Assembly (NCBI GenBank): GCA_033964015.1 | Contig: CM066923.1 | Span: 7,677,978-7,741,977, forward strand | Direction of reading: 5' to 3' | Length of the DNA stretch: 64,000 bases | Origin: Scolanthus callimorphus | Taxonomy: Eukaryota > Cnidaria > Anthozoa > Actiniaria > Edwardsiidae | Shown: positions 54,290 through 64,000 of the stretch, one piece after another | Layout: every line of letters starts with the position of its first letter | Position numbering within the stretch: the stretch's first letter is position 1 | Notes under the pieces: model-generated | The model's input: the letters and a program-made list of their open reading frames with translations, nothing else | The model's database searches: none | Told to the model about the DNA's origin: nothing | Position numbers and translations under genes: made by a program

Positions 54290-55265
54290 GTCATCTAAGT
54301 GACACTGTTAGACATCGCCATGACATCAGCTGTCGCATCATCGTGACGCAAGCTATGACGTCACCGATTACTACGCATCAGTGACGATATCATGACGTCA
54401 TTATATCATCATCATCGTGACGCAAACTATAACGTCACCGATTACTACCCATCAATGACGATATCATGACGTCATGATATCATCGTCATCGTGACGCAAG
54501 CCATGACGTCACCGATTGCTACTCAACAGTGACGATATCATGACGTCATTATATCATTATCGCAAGCCATGACGTCACCGATTACTACTCATCAGTGACG
54601 ACATCATGACGCCAGTATATCATCATCGTCACGCAAGTCATGACGTCACCGTTTGCTACTCATCAGTGACGATATCATGACGTCAGTATATCATCATCGT
54701 GACGCAAGCCATGACGTCACCGTTTACTACTCATCAGTGAAGATATCATGACGTCAGTATATCATCTTCATCGTGACGTCTCCGTTTACTACTCATCAGT
54801 GAAGATATCATGACGTCAGTATATCATCTTCATCGTGACGCAAGCCATGACGTCACCGATTGCTACTCAACAGTGACGATATCATGACGTCAGTATATCA
54901 TCTTCATCGTGACGCAAGCCATGACGTCATCGATTGCTACTCATCAGTGAAGATATCATGACGTCATTATATAATCTTCATCGTGACGCAAGCCATGACG
55001 TCACCGTTTGCTACTCATCAGTGACGATATCATGACGTCAGTATATCATCATCGTGACGCAAGTCATGACGTCACCGTTTGCTACTCATCAGTGACGATA
55101 TCATGACGTCAGTATATCATCATCGTGACGCAAGTCATGACGTCACCGTTTGCTACTCATCAGTGACGATATCATGACGTCAGTATATCATCATCGTGAC
55201 GCAAGTCATGACGTCATCGATTGCTACTCAACAGTGACGATATCATGGCGTCAGTATATTATCAT
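54290..55265. repeat. About 70-bp tandem array with repeated CRE palindromes
   Basis: About 13 units of 69-72 bp. A typical unit has GCAAG(C/T)CATGACGTCACCG, then GCTACTCATCAGTGACGATA, then TCATGACGTCAGTATATCAT. I count about 22 perfect TGACGTCA palindromes by eye, two per unit. Confidence 0.9.
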
Positions 55266-55546
55266 CAGCGAGACGGAGAATGACAACAAACTTTTAAAGA
55301 CACGGGATTCCATCTATCAAAACAGCAAACCACGCATCCGGCGGCCCATACCATGGCGATCATGCACGACGTTGAATTTGTTAATAAACTGCAAAAAAGA
55401 AGGGAATAGAGGAAATTTCACATGACTGCAGTAAGATCAGATACACATAGCTAATCATGAAAGAGTGAAAATACAAGTTACTGCTGAATGGCTTCCTCGT
55501 CAGCCAATCACAAGCCAAGTAAAACACTATGTTAATAATACGTTTA

Positions 55547-55843
55547 AGACTGGTTTTCATATGTCGGTACCCGTCAGGGAACGATCGGGGATCCGTGGTT
55601 TCCCGGCCATCCCCGTCAATCCCAGTCTTATGAAAACACATATCGGGAATTGTCGGAGACATCGCCGATTGACTGGGATAAGATCAGGAAAATAGAAACG
55701 GTTTCTATTTTCCCGATCACATCCCAGACGATCGCCGACGTCGGCAATCGTCCGTGAAGCCGTGTTTTCATATGTCGGGAACTGACTGGGATGGACGGCA
55801 AACGGGCCATCGCCGATCATTCCCGACATATGAAAACCAGCCT
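55547..55843. mobile_element. 297-bp MITE with TTA duplication
   Basis: Ends AGACTGGTTTTCATATGTCG and the complement of CGACATATGAAAACCAGCCT; TTA at 55544-55546 and 55844-55846, PIF/Harbinger-like. Interior G/C-rich with repeated CGATCG/CCCGAC words. Confidence 0.7.
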
Positions 55844-56123
55844 TTACTATAATAGTTTCCCGTTTTCAGTCAAGGCTTACCTCGTTTAGACTGTTACATC
55901 CTTTAGTTACAGTTGCCAGGTAACACATAAGCATGACATCATTACATTGCTGTGAACGATAAAACACTCGATGAGAAAACACAGGTAACTGCTATTAGTA
56001 AATACCAAATCAGTGAATAGTAATTTCCGCGATTGGTTCCTGAAATAGTAGATACCCAACACGATTTATTGTTTTGTATCTTTTAATCCACCGTATTTTA
56101 TCCTACTGGTTTGGTAATACTAA

Positions 56124-56151
56124 AACAACTATCCCCCTCAGGTCGGTGCCT

Positions 56152-56210
<59 letters not shown>

Positions 56211-56212
56211 TA
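56124..56212. mobile_element. Small MITE, ends AACAACTATCCCCC
   Basis: AACAACTATCCCCC at the left pairs with GGGGGATAGTTGTT at the right; a related end is at 34462. Confidence 0.65.
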
Positions 56213-56710
56213 ATTATTACTATTAATATCATTATTATAGCTTTGCAATTTGCAGGGCATGATCCTATGTAATAAAATTGAAAATTGAATCTTTTAATAA
56301 AATATAAAAAAACAGTTCTTATTATTCATTAACATTATTTTATTATTGGTGACAAGGCACATGACAACATCTCAAATGCCTGCCACTACTATTTTATTTT
56401 TTTGTAAAAGTAAAAAATCCAATATTTAAAAAAAATTAATAAAAAAATCAATCTGGCAGAACATTTTTTCATAAATGTTCTACAGAAATATTTGTGTTAA
56501 TGAGAATTAAAAAATATAATGCAGATACGAAAAAGGTATAGGATAATTCTAATGATATCGAGCCAAACTCAAAACTAATTCATTGTTTATTAACAGCTGT
56601 CACGGATGGCGAATAAATCCGAGATTTTCCATGACAGCGAAATCAAGGCTTAAAAAATTGAGATCGAGACGATCAAAGACTGCTTCTCATACATTCTCTG
56701 TAATTAGTCT
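56213..56710. other. A/T-rich non-coding, no gene seen
   Basis: Nothing supported. Confidence 0.4.
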
Positions 56711-57132
56711 TTAAGGGGCTCTGTCGCCGTTTTACACGATTTTAGGGTTAATTTAGGTAGCTTAAACGCAGTCAAATTCACAAGAATTGAACAAAATAAT
56801 CCTCTAGGTTTGTTAAATAACCTTTCAGCTACAAGATGAGTACAAATTTGGAGTATTTTCGTGTGTTATCGAGCGGATGGAATTGGATGCAAAATGACAT
56901 TTTTTATTTCGTATCAGGCTGAACAGTTTTCAAACTTGGACATTTGATAGCGAAAGCTATTAAATCTTACGTAAGAATGCGTATATAATGCAAGTTTCAG
57001 TTTCCTTTTCTTTCTACTAAGGACATAATAACAGTATACATAGGATTCTGAGTTGTTTATGTTAGATCACTGGTCTTATTTTATAATATTTTGTTGAAAC
57101 AGCCCGGTGACTCGGTGACAGTGCCCCTTTAA
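56711..57132. mobile_element. MITE family R2, full-length copy
   Basis: Ends TTAAGGGGCTCTGTCGCCG and the complement of GGTGACAGTGCCCCTTTAA. Internal phrases AACCTTTCAGCTACAAGAT and GGATGGAATTGGAT shared with 63736-64000 and (inverted) 23943-24294. Confidence 0.7.
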
Positions 57133-58387
57133 AAAAATCCGAGATTTCGAGACTACCTAGTAAGAAATTGCCACTCCTAGCTGTCACAACCAGTTATACT
57201 GCCAGCTGTTAGGGCTTCCCGGCTTTTAGATTACAATTTTTAGATTACAATTTGCGCAAGGAATAAAAATTATAAAAAAGTCATAACAATATACAACTAT
57301 CTGGTTCGCCAAATCCTATGAGAGGACCAATTCAAAGACCAAAACCAATTTCCGAAGGTTGTTTTCACATGGTTCCTTTCAAATGAAAATACAGGGAAAT
57401 GGAATGAGCTGCTTTCGAAGTGAAAGAAACTAATGCTGTGATTTGGGAAGTTGTAGTTTTTGCTTGAAATGGACATTTTGAAACAAATTTACTGCAATTT
57501 TCATAATTCTGTGAACTCTACGCCAACTAACAAACCGCGGTTTGGCTTCCGTCAATCAAACAAACCGCGGTTTGGCTTCCGTCAATCAGATGAGTAAATA
57601 GCTCTGGGTGATTTCGCCCAGGCTTTGAGAGTTTTTTTTAACTATTTAGGACTAGCAAGGCGTCAAAACGCCCACCATTAGTTTCACCATAAAGTTAAAC
57701 TGATATAAAATCCACTCGCCTGTCTTGAAAGGTTTGATTGACGGAAGCCCCAAAACGCAGTTTGGCGTTCGGAAAATGTGGGAGTTCGCAGAATTATGAA
57801 AATCGCAGTAACTAAAACATACTGATTTCTGACTACTGGCAGTGGTTTTGACTTGTACAATGGATGCATTAAAATCTTGCAATTGGGTAATAAAAGTTAT
57901 TGCCTTATGACAAATGAAAACGGGTTTTGACTTGTACAATGATTAAATCTAGTTTTTGCTTCACAAAACTGCGACAAATTCGGGTCACTGGGCCTGGGAA
58001 CGTTTTGTTTTTAGCGGAGCTCCTTAGAGCGGAGCACCATAGGTATCGCAGGAAGAATACAATAGCTCAAAGTAGAACTCAGGTATAACGATCGACTTCA
58101 TTTTCCATGGTTCAGCGGTATTCCCATTTGGGTATCGCTGGCGCGTCCGTGTCTGCGCGCCTCCACACAGGTAAACCAAGACCCCAACACAGAAAAATAT
58201 GTAACCGGGAGCTCCGCTTTTAGCCAGTGGCTAAGTCTATATATTACGAACAATCCTTTGCGCAACGCGAGGTGAAATCAGCTGGATACACAATGTGCAG
58301 GGGGTCCTTGACAGCCCCCAAAGGCAACTGTCTAGGAGTGGGTGAAAATAGCAGATGCAGTTGGAATATAGGAATTGAACAGGCCTG
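57133..58387. other. Old repeats, no gene seen
   Basis: 57538-57590 is a short tandem duplication of CAAACCGCGGTTTGGCTTCC. 57500-57790 resembles 6540-6850. 58015-58045 repeats (inverted) the GGAGCTCC phrase of 18955-18990. Confidence 0.45.
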
Positions 58388-59230
58388 GGGCCCGTTTCTC
58401 AAAACGCCCGGTAATTAACGGGCCCGTAAAACTTATCAGGAGAGTTTACGGGAAAGTTTATCGGGTACGAGCGAGCGTTTCTCAAAGCTCCCGGTAACCT
58501 CCCGATAGTTATCGGGTCCCCGGAATCAAATTTATAATTTCCGGATATTACAAATAACTTACCCAAAAGATCAATGAATTAACGAAAAACTCAGCAATTT
58601 GTCGACACTAGATTACAAAATGTACCGCTAAGTTTGTATTTCCAGCGAAAAACGTAAAGAAACCAGCTAAAATGTACGAAAACAAGAGCAATTTGTCGTG
58701 AAATTGTGCACTGAGATTGAACATTTGTTTACATTCTTGCAATCAACACGTCAAACTGATTGACAGCTAAGCTGTCAAACGAATCGTTTTGATTGGTTGA
58801 GAAGCGAGATGGTCGCATCTGATTGGCTAAAACTCTCCCGGTTTATCGGAATGGCGGGAAACACAATCCCGGTAAGTTTACGGGAAACCTTGGAACTGCA
58901 AAGCGAGAACTTTTCGAGGCAAAACGAGACAGGCCAGAAAATGGTTAGTTTTGAAGGAAAAAGAGGTAAGTTTTCTGTAATTTTAACTTGGCAGAGTCTA
59001 GTTAAATAACTAAGCTTTACCTAGAGTGAAAATTTTCAGGAAAACAAATCAATTTTCGACCTTATTTTCAGACTTCAAAATGCTCCCGTAAAAAATCGGC
59101 CGATTTAACGGGAACTTTTACGATTTCGCAAATAACGGGAATTTTGAGAAACAGTCAAAATATATCGGGAGGCGTTAACGGGTAGGTTTACGGGTCCGAT
59201 AAGTTACCGGGCGTTTTGAGAAACGGGCCC
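58388..59230. mobile_element. 843-bp non-autonomous element, ends GGGCCCGTTTCTCAAAACGC
   Basis: Perfect inverted ends GGGCCCGTTTCTCAAAACGC and complement, continuing CCGGTAA; inner words ACGGGCCCGTAAA and GTTTACGGG repeat on both strands. CCTG borders both sides. No transposase. Confidence 0.75.
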
Positions 59231-59859
59231 CTGGTTCGATAATTACAACATAACGAGCATAGTTTCGCTGTCAGTCTCGGGCAAGCTTTTACCGTTTCGT
59301 CATTACAAGTCAAAAGCCATCTGCTTACGGCTCTTGTTATTCATAACAAGACGAACTCAAGCAGAAGATAACAGCTGCCATGTAAAGTGAATCAAAATCA
59401 AATTCCTGATCACCAATGGAAAGAGCCTCAGCCTATTTTGTCAGCCTAGCACTGCACTGGGCTCGAAATTAAGAAATAATATAGTCGTAACTATACGCTA
59501 TCCACCAACTTTATAGGCGTAATCTTCAAACATCAAGTGTAAATCAGTTAGAACACTGCAAGAACACTGTCGTTATTTTATTTAGGTGAAAAAAGTTAAG
59601 CGTAAAATGAAACTTTTATTGATAAATTAATCACACGACGAGTGAATTACACGTTTAGTTTCACTTGAAAAACTCGCGGAATTCACGAGTGGTGGTTGTT
59701 AATTTTTTCTTGAATCCCATAGCAAAGATTTGATATTATTATTATTATTTTAGTTTTCAATCGTTCAACAGTCCAGGCTAAATCGAGAGAGCGGAAATGA
59801 CCAAAAATGAAACGTCTTATTCGCCGTATTTCAATATACACCTATTTCAGAAAAGACTG
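59231..59859. other. Non-coding, no gene seen
   Basis: Short ATT microsatellite at about 59737-59752; otherwise nothing supported. Confidence 0.4.
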
Positions 59860-60090
59860 CACCATCCAAACGCCACTCCTTTCTTATTGTTTTCGTTTGA
59901 TATTAGGAATACATTTGAGTAAAAATCTCCAAATAACCATCTACAAACAAAGGTTTATACTTGGTCTACTTTTAAATTCAATGGAAAATGCAGCACTACA
60001 TTCCCTAAATCAGCCGATGGAAATGGATGCTTTCTCTGATTCGGTATGTTGCTAAGCTGATAAAATGGTGGGTGACTGAGGCTCGTTAAT
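59860..60090 (+). repeat. Dispersed repeat family R1, copy 4
   Basis: Matches 25900-26130 through GGAAATGGATGCTTTCTCTG but more diverged. Confidence 0.6.
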
Positions 60091-60726
60091 ACAAGTGTAC
60101 TTACCGGTAATCTATAAAACTGTTATCACTAGGCCCTTACTTACATCATAAAAGTCCTCCTTGAACATATCTGTTCTCATGACTGGTAACCTCTGGATAA
60201 GACTCAGAGTGTCCCGCAAGATCTCATGGTTACATGGTAATTCTCCTGAAAAATAATGATCGACTTTTTTAACATTAAAAGCTTTATTCCTTCATTCATC
60301 ATTCGTATTATTTACATGCTTTTTTATTATTTTTTTTAACATATATATCTAGGCGTGGGTTATCTCAGGTTATTGTTTCGATCTTAGATTTTTAGTACCC
60401 CACCCCCCAAACGCACATCTGGAAGCAACACCCAAACGCACATCTGAAAGCAACATTTAGAACGAACAAACAACAACAAAGATCGTCAATTGTGCAGCCC
60501 TCTCACAACCCCCCTTAAAAAAATTGGAAGCAAATCTGCCCATGGAAATCTAGTTTTTCTCTTTCATGGGCAATTGAGGTTTCAATATTGTAAATTTCCT
60601 GAACAAATTTGAGAAAAAGCTTAAAATTGGGCTTGAGACCTTTGATTTATATATAAAACGCTTTGCTAATAAAATCAAGTGATTAATTAGAGTCCAGTTT
60701 TAAACAGGGTAAAACACTCCTAAGAT
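60091..60726. other. Non-coding, no gene seen
   Basis: Nothing supported. 60110-60250 has protein-like short frames but no conserved motif I recognise. Confidence 0.35.
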
Positions 60727-60909
60727 GGAGGGGCGTAGCCAGTGGGGGGGGGGGGGGGGCACAGGGCCCCCCCCCCCCTTTCTCGGGGTTTTTTCCCATA
60801 CATTTACTGTATTTGCTAGAGGAAACATTAACATTTTCATCCCATGTTTTCACTATTCCCCCCCCCCCCCACACACACACACACAACAAAATTCCTGGCT
60901 ACGCCCCTG
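60727..60909. mobile_element. hAT-type MITE, ends AGGGGCGTAGCCAG
   Basis: AGGGGCGTAGCCAG at the left and CTGGCTACGCCCCT at the right, with long G, C and CA runs inside (60744-60776, about 60857-60883). AGGGGCGTAGCCA ends are widespread among animal non-autonomous hAT elements. An exact 8-bp duplication is not evident. Confidence 0.6.
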
Positions 60910-62261
60910 AGATGACATCATCTTTCCCCAAGTGGTCCACATGCAACCCGTAATCAATCAAAAACAATTCCCAGCTTCTCCAAAACTAGCCTATACCCTA
61001 GGAGGGTCCTGATACTCAGACTACTCCAAAACTCCTAAACTACACGACAATGAAATAATAAATGTTCAAGGGATTCGATAGTTTTACAGCAAAAAGAGCA
61101 ATTTTGTGGAAATGATCGACTTGGTAAACACCAGGGGCATGGTCATCGAAAACATCAAAATTTTCAAATCACCAATTACAAAAATAAAACTCAATGAAGT
61201 AAAGAATGCTTTCAACATGATAGGGTGAAAATTCGAGATCATATTGATGTAGGATTGCAAAGATATTAGTGGATTCCAATTAGGAAAATTAGGAAATTTT
61301 ATCACATTTAAATCAGCCTGTGGGGAACTTTTTCAAACACACTAAATTTGCAATCATCACTTGCCCAACTCTCGAAATGCTTAATCGGAAAAGCTCAATA
61401 CTTGCTTCTCCAAAATATTTTATATTTTTGTAACAATAGTTATTTTCGTGTTTTGTAGGTGACCATGTCCCTGTACAGGTAATGCATTCTTGATTTTAGG
61501 GGCTCTTCTCATTTGACTCACACAAGCAAAGAACAATGCTAAAACTACTGTGTATTATCCTCAAACAAGCAAAGTTTAGAGGATTCAGGAGCCCATCAAC
61601 GGGAGTCTCAATCACCTATTAGAGGGGCGTCCAAAGCACTAGAGTAGAGGCAGAGCGGAAATGACCTGCTTAGTCCACAAAATGTCAAATAGTAAGGTCA
61701 GGTTAACTCAGATAAGCTTGATTTTTGGCATACAGACTCCTTGTTTGATTAAAACCAAAATATCAAATATGACTTTTTTCTAATGGATCCGTCTTTGAGA
61801 TATTGGGCTTTAAACTTTAGTTTCTGTACCATTTTATGGGAGAATTAGTACTTTGATCAGGAATTATGCAAACTTTGCTCAATCATATCTAAAATTCATA
61901 TTCTTCAATTTTCTTAAAAATTTGGAATTAAGCTTTTAGCCATAGAAACTCTTTGTATACAGATTCTTGAGCTTATATATTGAAATATGGCAAAGTTAGA
62001 CATTTCATTTTTGGTCATTTCCGCTCTGTCCTAGAGTAGATGAATCTATTTTAAGATTGTACATTTTGAATCCCACAATAATTAGTTGTAATGTTTATAG
62101 ATTATTACTCCTATCTCAAAAGAATGATAGCTGAAATCATCGCCGTCATCAGGTGCATCCCCACTCTCAAAATGCCGATTCCCCTTTAAACTCAAAATCC
62201 AATCTAAAAATCGACTCTTCTACTCCTGTGCAAATGGCTAAAACAGGAGCTAAAACAGGAG
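60910..62261. other. Non-coding, no gene seen
   Basis: 61635-62035 is bracketed by inverted GCAGAGCGGAAATGACC (about 61651) and GGTCATTTCCGCTCTG (about 62014), so it may be another MITE of about 380 bp. No coding sequence supported. Confidence 0.4.
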
Positions 62262-63080
62262 TTGATGTTGATGGCCTCATGGCTAGACCTAGTGGAGTAG
62301 ATGGAGGCTCCCGTTGATGGCCTCATGGCTAGACCTAGTGGAGTAGATGGAGGCTCCAGTTGATGGGCTCCTGACTAGACCTAGTGGAGTAGATGAAGGC
62401 TCCTGTTGACGGGCTCCTGACTAGACCTAGTGGAGTAGATGGAGGCTCCTGTTGATGAGCTTCTGGCTAGACCTAGTGGAGTAGACCCAGTGGAGTAGAT
62501 GGAGGCTCCTGTTGATGTGCTCCTGACTAGACCTAGTGGAGTAGATGGAGGCTCCTGTTGATATGCTCCTGACTAGACCTAGTGGAGAAGATGGAGGCTC
62601 CTGTTGATGGGCTCCTGGCAAGACCTAGTGGAGTAGATGGAGGCTCCTGTTGATGTGCTCCTGACTAGACCTAGTGGGGTAAATGGAGGTCCCTGTTGAT
62701 GTGCTCCTAACTAGACCTTGCGGAGTAGATGGGGACTCCTGTTGATGGGCTCCTGACTAGACCTAGTGGAGTAGATGGAGGCTCCTGTTGATGTGCTCCT
62801 GACTAGACCTAGTGGAGTAGATGGAGGCTCCTGTTGATGGGCTCCTGGCTAGACCTAGTGGAGTAGATGGAGGCTCCTGTTGATCGGCTCCTGGCTAGAC
62901 CTAGTGGAGTAGATGGAGGCTCCTGTTGATGAGCTCCTGACTAGACCTAGTGTAGTAGATGGAAACTCCTGTTGATGGGCTCCTGGCTAGACCTAGTAGA
63001 GTAGATGGGGACTCCAGTTCATGGCCTCCTGACTAGACCTAGTGAAGTAGATGGAGGCTCCTGTTGATGGGTTCCTGGAG
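62262..63080. repeat. 46-bp minisatellite, about 17 units
   Basis: Consensus GATGGAGGCTCCTGTTGATG, followed by GGCTCCTGACTAGACCTAGT and GGAGTA. Unit length 46 is not a multiple of three, so open frames are coincidental. Confidence 0.9.
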
Positions 63081-63735
63081 GGCCTTATCATCCCAGGGCG
63101 CTTATAAGAATTTACTGTGTATTTCTACACTAAAGGGATTCTTACCTGATTTGACAGCTTTGACATATTCCATGATCATCTTGACTCTGGAGTGTAGCAT
63201 TTTGATGGCATTGTACTGAGCTAAGAGATGATCTGAAACTAATATGAAAATGTCAGTCAGAAGTGCTGGTCAAAAGACTTGAATCAAAATATCCTGGGCC
63301 AAAGCCTAGATGATGTGTCAAAACTTAGACTTTCACAAAGTCCTTCATCGCCACATCGTTTTTAAAAACTCTGTCTCCTATATGATAGATAACAAAAAAA
63401 TGACAATGCTATTATGACACAGGTACTTTTAAGTATAATATATTGAGGACCCTTATGATTCTTCTAGCATATTTAAAAAGTTTAATTTTTTACCGGTTGA
63501 TTTTGCTTTACAACTAGTTGAAAATTTCGACTTAAACAGTTTTTGATTTCCAGCCCATTAACAGGGAAATTTGTGCATACCTGTAGCTCCATCTATTGTC
63601 CCTGAAGATGAAAGCCTAGCCACATGGTCCACACCTATCCTCTCAGCTTCCTCTGTTGCTAGAGTGTATGGGATCTCTACAAACAGCATGGTTGTCTAAA
63701 AAACGGAAATTTGCTGAGGAAAGCATGGGTGTCTC
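63081..63735. other. Possible minus-strand exons, not resolved
   Basis: On the minus strand, sequence around 63230-63150 reads [20 protein letters not shown] and 63670-63582 reads with [20 protein letters not shown], both bordered by splice-like signals (CTTACC at 63144-63149; CATACCT near 63580). The second resembles eIF3 subunit F/proteasome Rpn8-type MPN tails, but I cannot confirm it. The plausible host gene would lie mostly to the right or be spread with the poorly resolved frames at 60110-60250. Confidence 0.35.
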
Positions 63736-64000
63736 AAAGGGGCACTGTCATGGTCTGTCAAGAATTCGGTCGAAATTTGTGATTCTTTTAAGTAGTTTAA
63801 ATAGAGTCAAATTCGCAAGAAATCAGCAAATAATCGTCTATGTTTGTTAAAATAACCTTTCAGCTGCTAGATCAATACAAATTTGGAGTATTTTTGTGTA
63901 TTATCAAGCGGGTGGAATTGGATTGTGAATTGGCATTTTCGATTTCCAATCAGGCTGAACAACTTTCAAACATTTTGATAGCGAAAGCTATTGGGCAATT
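63736..64000 (+). mobile_element. MITE family R2, copy cut by the window end
   Basis: Begins AAAGGGGCACTGTCA and follows the interior of 56711-57132 to the end of the window. Confidence 0.65.

Noticed and set aside
54290..55265. CRISPR-like array
   Set aside because: Units are contiguous tandem repeats without unique spacers, in a eukaryotic genome; a minisatellite.
58797..59009. 70-codon frame in the GGGCCCGTTTCTC element
   Set aside because: No domain, no transposase motif, and it lies wholly inside a non-autonomous element.
59807..60055. Frame starting MKRLIRRISIY, similar to the start of GT31 gene B
   Set aside because: No WPPVNF or catalytic sequence follows, and neighbouring bases match a dispersed repeat also present near 22960.
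62427..62621. Repeat-peptide frame on the minus strand
   Set aside because: The 46-bp unit is not a multiple of three, so the frame is not maintained by coding selection.

Overview
This is eukaryotic nuclear DNA from an animal, most plausibly an anthozoan cnidarian (sea anemone or stony coral). The reasons are a moderate GC content, an array of lineage-expanded intronless beta-1,3-galactosyltransferase-like genes, a very dense mixture of small inverted-repeat elements, a tRNA-derived SINE, LINE scraps, minisatellites, and phase-consistent GT-AG introns. The species cannot be fixed from sequence alone.

Layout. 0-1.7 kb: last two exons of an endonuclease/exonuclease/phosphatase-fold enzyme (PDE12/Angel-like). 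2.1-2.7 kb: two phase-matched exons of an unrecognised minus-strand gene, next to an element carrying 20-base G and C runs. 2.9-4.3 kb: a divergent, frameshifted ectonucleoside triphosphate diphosphohydrolase (CD39-like) on the minus strand. 4.6-13 kb: no host gene recognised; a hAT-like element with an 8-bp target duplication, several MITEs, a 29-bp minisatellite, and two very large near-perfect inverted repeats. 13.5-52.1 kb: the gene-bearing core, a GT31 cluster with three intact genes (B 20953-22518, C 29167-30687, D 35170-36630), one further intact gene (E 47221-48432) and several damaged copies (A 13927-15515 frameshifted, C' 31752-32208 truncated, F 49219-50495 frameshifted near its end, G 51913-52107 only the N-terminal anchor). 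39773-44166 is a separate 4.4-kb DNA transposon lying inside the cluster. 52-64 kb: repeats only, including a 1-kb tandem array made of cAMP-response-element-like palindromes.

The GT31 proteins are predicted type II Golgi membrane enzymes that would add a hexose or N-acetylhexosamine in beta-1,3 linkage. They share a WPPVNF motif before the catalytic domain, an RRNAIR-type motif, a DDD metal site and an EDAY/EDVY acidic motif. A and B also have a C-terminal membrane segment, which is unusual for the family.

The most novel object is the transposon at 39773-44166. It has about 130-bp terminal inverted repeats with paired CACGTG boxes, a damaged Tc1/mariner-type DD37E transposase on one strand, and, convergent to it, a fully open 525-codon ORF with a PB1-like N-terminus and a CCHC-like cysteine/histidine cluster. 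The transposase was broken by a nested 803-bp element with a 9-bp target duplication, plus one frameshift and one stop, whereas the partner ORF is undamaged.
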